A stretch of DNA of 64,000 nt from contig NZ_JAFBEX010000008.1 in the NCBI RefSeq assembly GCF_016908975.1, positions 124,001 through 188,000 of the forward strand, given 5' to 3'. Of the stretch, positions 27,681 through 36,065 are shown in pieces. The stretch's first letter is position 1. Every line of letters starts with the position of its first letter. This DNA comes from Neobacillus cucumis. Lineage in GTDB: Bacteria; Bacillota; Bacilli; Bacillales; Cytobacillaceae. The notes beneath the pieces are model-generated. The model was not told the DNA's origin, did no database searches, and saw only the letters and a program-made list of their open reading frames with translations. The position numbers were made by a program, and so were the translations under genes.

Positions 27681-28653
27681 TTTCTTGAAACCATTTTTCC
27701 ATTTTGGTGAGCATTTTATCCATCTCATATGCGTTCGAGAGACTGGGCAGATTTACGAGAAGTGCTTGCTTTGGCGGCTGAATACCTTCTCCATTTTTTT
27801 GTAAAATTAATATACTTTTCGCTGAATTTTTATTTTTAAAAATGCTCGTTGGCAATTGAAGCAGCCCCTGGATATAGACATGCTCTTTTATATACTCATG
27901 AAGGGCAGCTGCTTGTTCACTTTCAAACAAGCCATTTGGCACTAGGAAAAACAAATATCCCCCGGGATTCGTATGGCGAACACTTTGTTCTATAAATAAA
28001 TGATGGGAATAAGAATGCCCCTTATCTGATTTTAATTCATAATCTGCCGCTCTAATATCATTAGGGTAATACCCAATAGGTAAATCAGCTATTACTGAAT
28101 CCACTGGTTCAATAAATAATGATTCTAAGCTGTCCTGGTTAAAAAATTGAATCGGATGACCTTGCAAATTCGCATTAACATAGGCCAGTTTAATAAGAAT
28201 GTCGTCAATTTCGACCCCAACAGCAGAAATTTGTTTATTCGAATGATTTAACACTGTTGTTAAAAGATTACCGGTTCCAACAGCAGGATCAAGGAGACGG
28301 AAGGCAGGTTTCTTGATAAATTTTTCAACAAGATAGCCAAAAAGCATTCCTATAGAATCAGGTGTCATCTGATGATTCGGCTGAACATTTTCCTTCATTC
28401 CTTTTAATATCACTAATTGAAAGGCTTTACGAAGGTCTTCGTTTGAGAATTGATCCAATTTTAGCTCACTGTATTGTTTCTTAAGCCTTTTGACGGTTAA
28501 TTCACTTAACTCTTCCTGTAAGATGGCCCCCTGAAATAGATTTTCACCTGTCTCTGCCAGTGCTTCGAGATAACTGCAGGCTAATTCATCTTGTAAAATC
28601 AGGGCAGTCTCATTAAATAAGGTAAATAATTCTTCTACTGGAGAAATATTCAT
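27670..28653 (-). CDS. ytxK: class I SAM-dependent methyltransferase YtxK
   Basis: A 327-residue protein of the N6-adenine-methyltransferase-like type. It has a helical N-terminal region, a SAM-binding motif LLDPAVGTGNLLTTVLN near 120, VGVEIDDILIKLAYVNA near 144 and ADLPIGYYP near 188 in place of the NPPY catalytic loop. No restriction partner is present, and in B. subtilis the gene occupies the same spot between ackA and tpx. It is thus a housekeeping methyltransferase of unknown substrate rather than a defence gene. Confidence 0.88.
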   Translation of the reverse strand: MNISPVEELFTLFNETALILQDELACSYLEALAETGENLFQGAILQEELSELTVKRLKKQYSELKLDQFSNEDLRKAFQLVILKGMKENVQPNHQMTPDSIGMLFGYLVEKFIKKPAFRLLDPAVGTGNLLTTVLNHSNKQISAVGVEIDDILIKLAYVNANLQGHPIQFFNQDSLESLFIEPVDSVIADLPIGYYPNDIRAADYELKSDKGHSYSHHLFIEQSVRHTNPGGYLFFLVPNGLFESEQAAALHEYIKEHVYIQGLLQLPTSIFKNKNSAKSILILQKNGEGIQPPKQALLVNLPSLSNAYEMDKMLTKMEKWFQENKG

Positions 28654-28715
28654 TGGTTCCCTCCATAATTAAAATTTCCTTATCCATTCTATACGAGTAT
28701 GTATTTTTTAAACAA

Positions 28716-28752
28716 GTAAAAAGACCTCGCAATTTATGCCGAGGTCTTTAGC
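28716..28752 (-). terminator. terminator after tpx
   Basis: Minus-strand AAAGACCTCGGC..GCGAGGTCTTTTT, an 11-bp near-perfect stem with T-run. Confidence 0.85.
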
Positions 28753-28757
28753 TAATA

Positions 28758-29258
28758 TTATTTTGCGCTTTTAGCAGCTTCAAGTGCTGCTTCGTAGTTT
28801 GGATGATTTGTTGCTTCACTTACATATTCTACATATACCACTGTATCACTTGAATCAACGACAAATACAGCACGAGTTAACAATCTTAACTCTTGGATTG
28901 CCACTCCATATGCTTCACCAAATGAAAGGTCACGGTGGTCAGATAGAGTTTGAACATTCTCAATACCAGCAGCGGCACACCAGCGTTTTTGAGCAAATGG
29001 TAAGTCCACACTTACTGTTAAAATTTTCACATTTCCTAAAGAGTTTGCTTCTTCATTGAAGCGGCGAGTTTCCGCATCACAAACACCTGTGTCTAATGAT
29101 GGTACGGATGAAATCAAACGAACCTGACCCTTTGTATCGTTTAGAGTTACTTCTGATAAATCGTTTGCAAGAACGGTGAAATTAGGAGCCTTGTCCCCTA
29201 CCTTTACCTCATTGCCTAAAAGTGTAATTTGATTTCCTTTAAATGTTACATTTGCCAT
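28758..29258 (-). CDS. tpx: thiol peroxidase (2-Cys peroxiredoxin, Tpx type)
   Basis: Reduces hydrogen peroxide and alkyl peroxides using thioredoxin. The 166 residues show the peroxidatic site [20 protein letters not shown] with Cys near 60 and the resolving Cys in [19 protein letters not shown] near 93. The ATG at 29258 is preceded by AGGAGGA. It has its own terminator and the same neighbours (ytxK, ytfJ) as in B. subtilis. Confidence 0.96.
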   Translation of the reverse strand: MANVTFKGNQITLLGNEVKVGDKAPNFTVLANDLSEVTLNDTKGQVRLISSVPSLDTGVCDAETRRFNEEANSLGNVKILTVSVDLPFAQKRWCAAAGIENVQTLSDHRDLSFGEAYGVAIQELRLLTRAVFVVDSSDTVVYVEYVSEATNHPNYEAALEAAKSAK

Positions 29259-29412
29259 TTCTCTTCATCCTCCTTTGTCGTATTAAAGTCATTCGCCTTC
29301 AAACAAATAACTCTAAATATGTACAGTGTAAATATATCTTTTCATAGCTTTTTTTGCAATTATTTGAACTAAGGAAATTTTTTTAGAATGCCTTGTTACT
29401 AAGAAGTGCAAA

Positions 29413-29458
29413 CAAAAAGTTAATCCTCCTGCAAAGTGGAAGATTAACTTTTTGTTCT
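29413..29458 (-). terminator. terminator after ytfJ
   Basis: Minus-strand AAAAAGTTAATCTTCC..AGGATTAACTTTTTG, stem of about 12 bp with T-run. Confidence 0.8.
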
Positions 29459-29956
29459 TTAGAATTCTAAATCTACTTTAGGTTGATGTTGTTGATGCTG
29501 TTGTGTTTGCGGCTGCTCTTGTTTATTGGATTGCTGCTGCTTATTCTCATCTTTCTTTGAAAACATTTGCTGGATTTTATCGACCGCCTGCGGGGCAAGC
29601 TCGAGAATTTTTTCATATAAATGAGTGCTTTCGTCTAAATGAAGCATTTTAACACCTTGAGAATTAACAATTAAAAAGGCAATCGGAGTAATTGATACAC
29701 CGCCGCCGCTCCCGCCTCCAAATGGGAGTTTAGGCTGGGCGTCTTTTTGACCGTCTTTTTGACTATCTTTTTGGCTATTATCGACTTTAAACTCACTGCC
29801 CCCGGCAGCAAAACCAAATCCAACCTTTGATACTGTTAAAATAACACTTCCATCAGGGGTTTCTACCGGATCCCCAATAATGGTATTCACGTCAATCATT
29901 TCTTTTAAACTTTCCATTGCGGTCGTCATCAGACCTTGAATTGGGTGGTCAGACAT
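29459..29956 (-). CDS. ytfJ: spore protein YtfJ/GerW
   Basis: A 165-residue GerW-family protein. The conserved core is MIDVNTIIGDPVETPDGSVI, VSKVGFGFAAGGSEF and GGGSGGGVSITPIAFLIV (quoted in pieces); it is followed by a low-complexity Gln/Lys-rich tail (NKQQQSNKQEQPQTQQHQQH). Two runs of KDSQKDGQKDAQ lie in the middle. In B. subtilis the protein is a forespore sigma-F product needed for germination with some nutrients. Followed by a strong terminator; preceded by ytfI with an 18-bp gap, so the two are co-transcribed. Confidence 0.9.
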   Translation of the reverse strand: MSDHPIQGLMTTAMESLKEMIDVNTIIGDPVETPDGSVILTVSKVGFGFAAGGSEFKVDNSQKDSQKDGQKDAQPKLPFGGGSGGGVSITPIAFLIVNSQGVKMLHLDESTHLYEKILELAPQAVDKIQQMFSKKDENKQQQSNKQEQPQTQQHQQHQPKVDLEF

Positions 29957-29974
29957 AGGATGATTCCTCCTCTA

Positions 29975-30667
29975 TTAAACGGTTTTAGTTTTTTCTTCCC
30001 GAAAATCTGTCTTACTTTTTAAGTGCGGTTTCCCGCCCTTCCAGAATTTCATCAGTTTTAATCCTGCGAGAATAGCATACCCGATTCGAAACTGAAACAT
30101 ACATATTAACCTAGTATGAATGACAGATGCTTGAAAATGGGGATTGATCGATAATTGGGGCATCTCTTTCATCTTCATATAAGAACTGAGGATTCCCATT
30201 ATCCCCCCTTTAACAGCCCACAAAGCCCCCGTCATCATTCCAGTATAAGCGGCGTCACCAACGCCTATTAAGGTCTGCCACTCTATATGTTTAATCGTGA
30301 CCCTTTGTAAAAACTTTTTCACAATTACATGCAATCCTAATACCTTATGTATCAAATCTTTTGTTTTCTGAAGATTACTTAAAAATTCATCGTTATCGAT
30401 TTGATTGACTTTAGGCTCGGTCTCGTCATTCGGTGAATCCTCCATATGTGCTTCACTTTTTACAATCAAACTAGGAGAGTCATCATCCACCTTAATAGAG
30501 GGTACTTTTATTTTGTATTTGATTAATCCAAACCAGATTCTTAACTCAACCTTTAAATCGTCATTATCATTAAAATGGGAGTAATGAACATAGATACTTA
30601 ACTTTGTAAAAATAATTAATAGGAATAAGAACAATATCAAGAGAAATGAGATGAACAGCCAGAACAT
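29975..30667 (-). CDS. ytfI: DUF2953 membrane-anchored protein YtfI
   Basis: A 230-residue protein with an N-terminal membrane segment (FWLFISFLLILFLFLLIIF, residues 2-20), then KLSIYVHYSHFNDNDDLKVE, an acidic linker and a C-terminal region with a second hydrophobic stretch (IGYAILAGLKLMKFWKGG). This matches the DUF2953 family that accompanies ytfJ in sporulating Bacillus. The function is unknown; the pairing with ytfJ suggests a spore membrane role. Confidence 0.85.
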   Translation of the reverse strand: MFWLFISFLLILFLFLLIIFTKLSIYVHYSHFNDNDDLKVELRIWFGLIKYKIKVPSIKVDDDSPSLIVKSEAHMEDSPNDETEPKVNQIDNDEFLSNLQKTKDLIHKVLGLHVIVKKFLQRVTIKHIEWQTLIGVGDAAYTGMMTGALWAVKGGIMGILSSYMKMKEMPQLSINPHFQASVIHTRLICMFQFRIGYAILAGLKLMKFWKGGKPHLKSKTDFREEKTKTV

Positions 30668-30857
30668 TTTCTCACATCCTTTCAGCCCATTATTATTTGC
30701 TTTTCAATAAAAAATAAACCTGTCATCATGATATTAAGCGGTTACTTCTCTTTTTATATTGTTTCAAAAAAATGCTAAACTAATGATAGAAGATTATATT
30801 TTTATATTTTCAGCTTAGAGCCTACATCATCATCAACAGCTTACAGGGGGATTAGAG

Positions 30858-31661
30858 ATGGATACTAGACGCAATATATATTTTTACCACAAACGGGATC
30901 CTGAATTGCTTGTAAAAATAGCACCACTATTAGACTTAGCTAAACAGTTTGATTTTACTATTGTTGATGATTTTCGAAGGGCCAATATTATTGCAAGTGT
31001 CGGTGATGATGGAACATTTTTGCAAGCGGTAAGAAAAACAGGCTTCCGTGACGATTGTCTTTATATGGGGATTTCAGTCTTGGATAACTTAAGCATGTAT
31101 TGTGATTTTCGAATCAATGATACATCGAAAATGATCGAAGCTATGACCTCAAACACACAAGTGAAGGTTCGCCGCTATCCCACAATAGAAGTAACAGTGG
31201 ATGGACAAAGTACGTTTCGCTGCTTAAATGAATTTAGTATTCGCTCGGCCATTATTAAAACTCTCGTGATAGATGTATTCATTGATCAACTGCACCTCGA
31301 AACCTTCCGGGGTGATGGCTTAATTGTCGCTACTCCAACCGGTAGCACTGCTTATAATAAATCAGTTAATGGGGCAGTTGTCGACCCACTCCTCTCCTGT
31401 ATGCAAGTAAGCGAGGTGTCTTCTGTTAACAATAATCTCTACCGAACACTTGGTGCTTCCTTTATTGTTGGAAGTGAGCGGACACTCACCTTAAGAGTCA
31501 TTTCAGAAGGGAATGACCACCCAACAATGGGAATGGATAATGAGGCATTAAGCATCCGTCATGTAGAAACTATTCAAATCAAAATAAATGATAAAAAAAT
31601 CAAAACATTAAAATTAAAAGACAACTCTTTTTGGAATAAAGTAAAGCGTACATTTTTATAA
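30858..31661 (+). CDS. ppnKB: NAD kinase
   Basis: Phosphorylates NAD to NADP. The 267 residues include the kinase loop as SVGDDGTFLQAVR near 48 (GGDGT in most family members, GDDGT here), the conserved NE pair in RCLNEFSIRSA near 121 and the substrate-binding GDGLIVATPTGSTAYNKS near 152. B. subtilis has two NAD kinases; position and sequence fit the second (ytdI/ppnKB). The ATG at 30858 is preceded by GGGGGA. The sppA gene found nearby in B. subtilis is not present here. Confidence 0.9.
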   Translation: MDTRRNIYFYHKRDPELLVKIAPLLDLAKQFDFTIVDDFRRANIIASVGDDGTFLQAVRKTGFRDDCLYMGISVLDNLSMYCDFRINDTSKMIEAMTSNTQVKVRRYPTIEVTVDGQSTFRCLNEFSIRSAIIKTLVIDVFIDQLHLETFRGDGLIVATPTGSTAYNKSVNGAVVDPLLSCMQVSEVSSVNNNLYRTLGASFIVGSERTLTLRVISEGNDHPTMGMDNEALSIRHVETIQIKINDKKIKTLKLKDNSFWNKVKRTFL

Positions 31662-31702
31662 AATTTGGCTCTGTAAACGATATTGTTGTTGTTTTTTACC
31701 CT

Positions 31703-31900
31703 GTTGATTGGAGCGGAAGGCGCTCGACTCCTCGAAAATGCTATCGCATTTTCTTCGTGCGTGGGCGGATTCGAGGATGAATTTCAATGTCCTGCGGGAG
31801 TACGGGGCAGGGGAGACCCCACAGGCGCTTTCTTCGCCGAGGAAGCTTCCCCGGCACGCCCGCGGGTTCGCTGAGCGCCTGGAGCGGAAATCAACAGCCC
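31703..31900. repeat. Bacillus intergenic repeat, family B, copy 2
   Basis: Reverse-complement relative of 18205-18395. Starts TTGATTGGAGCGGAAGGCGC and ends GAGCGCCTGGAGCGGAAATC. The internal hairpin AAAATGCTATCGCATTTT is kept. Open frames at 31683-31874 and 31708-32031 are by-products of its composition. Confidence 0.85.
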
Positions 31901-31918
31901 AATTAACAGAGGCTAAAA

Positions 31919-31952
31919 TTAAAAAACCCTTATCACGTCGGATAAGGGTTTT
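31919..31952. terminator. bidirectional terminator downstream of rarD
   Basis: AAAAACCCTTATC / GATAAGGGTTTTT, a 13-bp perfect stem with loop ACGTCG, flanked by A- and T-tracts. Confidence 0.88.
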
Positions 31953-31955
31953 TAA

Positions 31956-32888
31956 TTATAGTGCGGCTCCATTTTGTTTTGGCAGCTTAACTTCTCTTTG
32001 TGGAAACAGTTTTGTTTTGGAAAGAGAATAGATAGCAAGCGCAGACCAAATAAAGATAAAGGAAACTAATTGTATTTTAGAAAAATGTTCATGGTAGACG
32101 AAGACACCAAGGATTAACGTTAGTGTCGGTGAAAGATACTGCAAGAAACCAAGTAAGGACAACGGAATCTTTTGTGCCCCTTTTGCAAAATAGAGTAACG
32201 GAATAGCGGTGGCAGCACCTGCACCCATTAATAATAAATCAGTTCCACAGCCTGCTTGAAATAAGGAATTAGTTCCAGTGAAAGCTAAGTAAATCATATA
32301 AATGGCAGCAATCGGCGCTAACACCATAGTTTCTAATGTTAAACCTACAGATGATTCCACATTAATAAGCTTCTTAGCAAGCCCATATAAACCAAAGGAT
32401 AAAGCCAATGAAATAGCAATCCATGGAAAGACACCGTGAGAAACAGTTATGATCACTACCCCAATCGCTGCTAAGATAAAGGATACATATTGATACACAG
32501 TTAATTTTTCCTTTAAGACCATCATTCCTAATAAAATACTGATTAGTGGATTTATATAATAGCCAAGACTTGCCTCTATCATATGTCCACTATTCACCGC
32601 CCAGATATAGACAAACCAATTAATACTAATTAAAACGGAAGCAATGGTTAAGGCGTACATTTGTTTTTTATTTTCAGCAAATCCTTTTAAGGTTCGAACA
32701 AATAAACTCCACTTTTTCGTACAAATGAGAACGATCACCATAAAAATAAACGACCAAAAAATTCGATTAGCAAGAATTTCTTGTGCATTTACTTGGTGTA
32801 GGAACTTCCAATAGATCGGTAATAGCCCCCAGAGAAAATAAGAAAAGCCAGCTTGGATTACTCCCACTTTAATATCATTTTTTTTCAT
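31956..32888 (-). CDS. rarD: EamA-family transporter RarD
   Basis: A 310-residue drug/metabolite-superfamily membrane protein with ten predicted spans in two EamA repeats. Family features are FSYFLWGLLPIYWKFL near 17, NRIFWSFIFM near 45, ASLGYYINPLISILLGM near 112 and LSPTLTLILGVFVYHE near 268. The substrate is unknown. The ATG at 32888 starts the first membrane segment directly; the frame continues 168 bases upstream but that part is the terminator region of the SASP gene and is not conserved-looking. Confidence 0.9.
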   Translation of the reverse strand: MKKNDIKVGVIQAGFSYFLWGLLPIYWKFLHQVNAQEILANRIFWSFIFMVIVLICTKKWSLFVRTLKGFAENKKQMYALTIASVLISINWFVYIWAVNSGHMIEASLGYYINPLISILLGMMVLKEKLTVYQYVSFILAAIGVVIITVSHGVFPWIAISLALSFGLYGLAKKLINVESSVGLTLETMVLAPIAAIYMIYLAFTGTNSLFQAGCGTDLLLMGAGAATAIPLLYFAKGAQKIPLSLLGFLQYLSPTLTLILGVFVYHEHFSKIQLVSFIFIWSALAIYSLSKTKLFPQREVKLPKQNGAAL

Positions 32889-32994
32889 TTGTTTTCCCGA
32901 TCCCCTTAATGTTTCTGATTTCGAAATACTCTTTATTATACCGCTAAAACGAAGAATGAGAAGAACTTTTTGCTTTCCAATTTGTATAAATAGA

Positions 32995-33025
32995 AAGAGA
33001 GCGGGAGTTGCCTCCACGCTCTCTG
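32995..33025 (-). terminator. terminator after the SASP gene
   Basis: Minus-strand GAGAGCGTGGAGG..CTCCCGCTCTC followed by TTTCTATTT. Confidence 0.8.
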
Positions 33026-33045
33026 TAGCCATCTTATTCAATTGA

Positions 33046-33246
33046 TTAACGAGCAAATCCGCCGCCTAATTGTTGTTCAGCCATTGCTACTAGACGCTTA
33101 GTGATTTCACCACCAACAGATCCGTTAGCACGTGAAGTAGTGTCAGCACCAAGATTTACACCAAATTCTTGAGCAATCTCATATTTCATTTGATCAAGAG
33201 CTTGTTCAACACCAGGAACTACTAAGTTGTTTGAGTTATTTGCCAT
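33046..33246 (-). CDS. sspA: alpha/beta-type small acid-soluble spore protein
   Basis: A 66-residue SASP that coats forespore DNA, gives UV resistance and is degraded at germination. The germination protease site lies in [18 protein letters not shown] (E-I-A.. near 23), and the C-terminal DNA-binding block [19 protein letters not shown] is present. The ATG at 33246 has AGGAGG seven bases upstream, and a sigma-G-type promoter lies just before it. The exact paralogue letter cannot be decided from sequence alone. Confidence 0.95.
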   Translation of the reverse strand: MANNSNNLVVPGVEQALDQMKYEIAQEFGVNLGADTTSRANGSVGGEITKRLVAMAEQQLGGGFAR

Positions 33247-33270
33247 GTGATAATCACCTCCTTGTGAGTA

Positions 33271-33300
33271 TAGAATGTGTAGAAACCCAAAAGTTCATTC
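33271..33300 (-). promoter_or_regulatory. sigma-G-type promoter of the SASP gene
   Basis: Minus-strand GAATGA (33295-33300), 17 bp, CATTCTA (33271-33277), close to the forespore sigma-G pattern TGAATA-N17-18-CATACTA. Confidence 0.65.
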
Positions 33301-33346
33301 TATAATCCAATTGGTAATTGTTCACAAAAAATTAATATTTTGTTAA

Positions 33347-34552
33347 TCAAAATAATGAATCAAATTCTGATTTTTGCTCAACAGGTTGAATGATAAGAGT
33401 TTCAACCTCCTGAACGGCCTCATCTATTAATGGATTAAAATCAAAATAGCTTTCATAACGCTGGACTTTTTCCCGCCGTGGTTTGGTTTTTGGTGAGGCT
33501 GGAACAAAGATTGTACAGCAATCCTCATAAGGTCTATTTGATATTTCAAGTGTATCAATTTCATGCGCGATTTTAATAATATCTGTTTTGTCCATCATAA
33601 TCAAAGGACGAAGAATGGGAGTGTTCGTTACTTCATTAATCGTAAACATACTTTCTAAAGTCTGGCTCGCCACCTGACCAATACTTTCACCCGTAATAAT
33701 GGCAAGAGCACCCTCTTTATTTCGAATTTCATCCGCAATTAGAAGCATCATTCTTCTTGTCGTCGTCATGGAATAGTTTTCAGGTATTTGATTACGAATG
33801 GCTTGTTGAACATTGGTGAAAGGCACTATATGAAGCTTGATGCTGCTTCCATATATTTCGGCCAGCTTTTTCGTTAAATCCACAACCTTTGCTTTCGCAC
33901 GCTCACTTGTATAAGGCGGGCTAAAAAAATGAATCGCTTCTATTTCTAAACCACGTTTCATAGCCATAAACCCAGCAACAGGGCTGTCAATACCTCCTGA
34001 AAGCATGAGCATAGCTTTTCCGCTCGAGCCAACTGGCAGGCCACCAGGTCCCAAAATATTTTCACATGATAAATAAATGGCTTCTGATCTGACTTCAATT
34101 TGTAAGTTAATATCCGGATTCCGAACATCTACCCGAAGACCTGGAATATTCCCAAGTAAAAAGCCACCAATGGTTCTGTTAATTCCATCTGTATTTAACA
34201 CGAACGTTTTATCTGAACGTCTAGGGGTCACTTTAAAGGTTTGCCCTTCCTTGTATAATGACTTTACTAATTCCAATGCGGAGTGCTTGAGGGCCTCCAC
34301 ATCTCTTTCTACCTTAATTGCCGGACTAAAGGATTGAATCCCAAATATATGTTGTAGTTTTTCGATAATTTCTATACCATCTTCTCCATTTAATAATACA
34401 TACATACGATCCCGGCCTGCCTCTATTTTAATATTCGGAAAAGGAGCCAGAGCTATTTTCACACTTTTTCTGAGTTTTTCAACAAACTTATTGCGATTTC
34501 GTCCTTTTGTGGAAATTTCTCCATAACGTATAAGAATACGATCATAATTCAT
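33347..34552 (-). CDS. thiI: tRNA 4-thiouridine synthetase ThiI
   Basis: Adenylylates and thiolates U8 of tRNA and feeds sulfur to thiamine thiazole synthesis. The 401 residues begin with the ferredoxin-like and THUMP domains (about 1-165; ISTKGRNRNKFVEKL near 13) and then the PP-loop ATPase with LSGGIDSPVAGFMAMKRG near 184. The C-terminal rhodanese domain of enterobacterial ThiI is absent, as usual in Bacillus, where the partner cysteine desulfurase passes sulfur directly. That partner is the gene immediately upstream, with no gap. Confidence 0.96.
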   Translation of the reverse strand: MNYDRILIRYGEISTKGRNRNKFVEKLRKSVKIALAPFPNIKIEAGRDRMYVLLNGEDGIEIIEKLQHIFGIQSFSPAIKVERDVEALKHSALELVKSLYKEGQTFKVTPRRSDKTFVLNTDGINRTIGGFLLGNIPGLRVDVRNPDINLQIEVRSEAIYLSCENILGPGGLPVGSSGKAMLMLSGGIDSPVAGFMAMKRGLEIEAIHFFSPPYTSERAKAKVVDLTKKLAEIYGSSIKLHIVPFTNVQQAIRNQIPENYSMTTTRRMMLLIADEIRNKEGALAIITGESIGQVASQTLESMFTINEVTNTPILRPLIMMDKTDIIKIAHEIDTLEISNRPYEDCCTIFVPASPKTKPRREKVQRYESYFDFNPLIDEAVQEVETLIIQPVEQKSEFDSLF

Positions 34553-35695
34553 TTACTTCATTACCTTTCGTAATTGGTCTGCACACTTTTTAATTACCCT
34601 CACAGCTGCTTTGGCCTCTTCTTCCGTATTATCAAAAGAGAGACTGATTCGAATGGAACTATCGGCTAAGTTCTCTGATACCCCCATTGCAAGGAGTGTT
34701 TTACTTGGGGATTTCTTTTTAGATGAGCAAGCACTTGTGGTTGATACGAACACATTCTCCTGTTCTAGTGCATGAATAAATACTTCCGATTTCATTCCTT
34801 CTAATGAAAAATTCAAGATATGAATAGCGGCACCTTCAATTGGTGTATGAATTTTCACACCTTCCATTTCTTGCAATTCTGCCCGTAAAATCGTTTGGAT
34901 TCTTTTTATTTTCTTTGTGCCTGTTTCACTTATTTCTAATGTCATTCTAAGGGCCTTCGCTAGCGCAACGAATCCTGCGACATTTTCCGTACCGCTTCGC
35001 ATCCTTCGCTCTTGATTACCACCGGCTAATAATGGAGAAAGTCTTACACCTTCACGAATAAATAAAACCCCTGTCCCTTTTAAGCCGTGGAATTTATGGG
35101 CCGATAATGAGCAAAGATCTACCCTGTTTTGGTATAAAGACAAAGGAAGTTTTCCAATTGCCTGAACAGCATCGACATGAAATAAAATCGATGGGTACTT
35201 TTTTAAAATTTGCCCAATTTCAGAAATGGGCTGAATTGTGCCTACTTCATTATTCACCTGCATAATGGAAACTAATATGGTATCTTTTCGTATCGACTTT
35301 GCAACATCAGCTGCCGAAACCCTTCCATCCTGGTCCACTGGCAGATAGGTAATCTCAAATCCCTCATCATTAAGCTGCTCCATCGCTGCTAATACAGATG
35401 CATGTTCCACTCTAGTCGTGATGATATGCTGTCCCCTATTTCGGTTCATATAAGCAGCACCTTTAATGGCTGTATTGTTGCTCTCCGTGCCTCCAGAGGT
35501 AAAATATATTTCAAAAGGTTTTACCTTTAATAGTTTTGCTACTTGCTCTCTCGCCTGTGTGAGCAAGTTCTCCGCCTGTCCACCCATACTATGCAAGGAA
35601 GAAGGATTTCCATAATATTCAGTTGAAACGGTTAAAAAAGAGTCTAAAACTTCTTTATATGGTCTCGTTGTTGCACTATTATCAAAATAAATCAT
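34553..35695 (-). CDS. cysteine desulfurase (IscS/NifZ type, partner of ThiI)
   Basis: A PLP-dependent enzyme that moves sulfur from cysteine to an active-site persulfide and on to ThiI. The 380 residues begin MIYFDNSATTRPYKEV and show TSGGTESNNTAIKG near 71, the PLP lysine in SLSAHKFHGLKGTG near 203 and the catalytic Cys in TTSACSSKKKSP near 327. I chose the ATG at 35695 because GAGGAG lies seven bases upstream; the 63-base extension has no such site. The equivalent B. subtilis gene is nifZ (iscSB). Confidence 0.95.
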   Translation of the reverse strand: MIYFDNSATTRPYKEVLDSFLTVSTEYYGNPSSLHSMGGQAENLLTQAREQVAKLLKVKPFEIYFTSGGTESNNTAIKGAAYMNRNRGQHIITTRVEHASVLAAMEQLNDEGFEITYLPVDQDGRVSAADVAKSIRKDTILVSIMQVNNEVGTIQPISEIGQILKKYPSILFHVDAVQAIGKLPLSLYQNRVDLCSLSAHKFHGLKGTGVLFIREGVRLSPLLAGGNQERRMRSGTENVAGFVALAKALRMTLEISETGTKKIKRIQTILRAELQEMEGVKIHTPIEGAAIHILNFSLEGMKSEVFIHALEQENVFVSTTSACSSKKKSPSKTLLAMGVSENLADSSIRISLSFDNTEEEAKAAVRVIKKCADQLRKVMK

Positions 35696-35767
35696 GATGT
35701 TACTCCTCCCCCCCTTTAGACACTTAACAAAAATAAATCTTACCATAATTAAATTCATTTGAAAAAA

Positions 35768-36015
35768 AAAAGAAAAGCGTAAGGCGCTTAGTCTTAGGCG
35801 ACAAGCACAAGCCGAGCCGGCCGAAAGGTTGCTCTTTAACCTTTTGGACGGATTGATCTAAATGTGGAGGCGACTGTTCTGGGACTCTAGGCTAAGACGC
35901 ACCCTGAAAGAAGGCTTTTTGCCTTCTTCAGGGGGTGGCTTATGACTTGAGTCCCAAGGAGCCGCAACTGGATATGCTTGTGACCTCGAGCCGATAGCGC
36001 CTGGAGCTAGACAAA
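35768..36015. repeat. Bacillus intergenic repeat, family A, copy 2 (with insertion)
   Basis: Begins AAAGCGTAAGGCGCTTAG and ends GCGCCTGGAGCTAGACA. The segment GGTTGCTCTTTAACCTTTT-GACGGATTG is shared with 10622-10752. The middle carries about 110 extra bases with a hairpin AGAAGGCTTTTTGCCTTCT. With the terminator at 36024 it fills the gap before ezrA. Confidence 0.8.
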
Positions 36016-36023
36016 GAAAAAAA

Positions 36024-36062
36024 CCAATTCAACTTTTGTAGCTGAATCGGTTTCTTTTTAGT
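36024..36062 (-). terminator. terminator after ezrA
   Basis: Minus-strand GAAACCGATTCAGC..GTTGAATTGGTTTTTTTC hairpin with T-run. Confidence 0.75.
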
Positions 36063-36065
36063 TTT

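Noticed and set aside
27670-28653. Adenine-methyltransferase-like gene as part of a restriction or defence system
   Set aside because: No restriction subunit or other defence gene is adjacent, and the gene (ytxK) has the same housekeeping neighbours in B. subtilis.
31683-32031. Two overlapping open frames after the NAD kinase gene
   Set aside because: Both are produced by the GC-rich family B repeat and run into the rarD terminator and gene in antisense.
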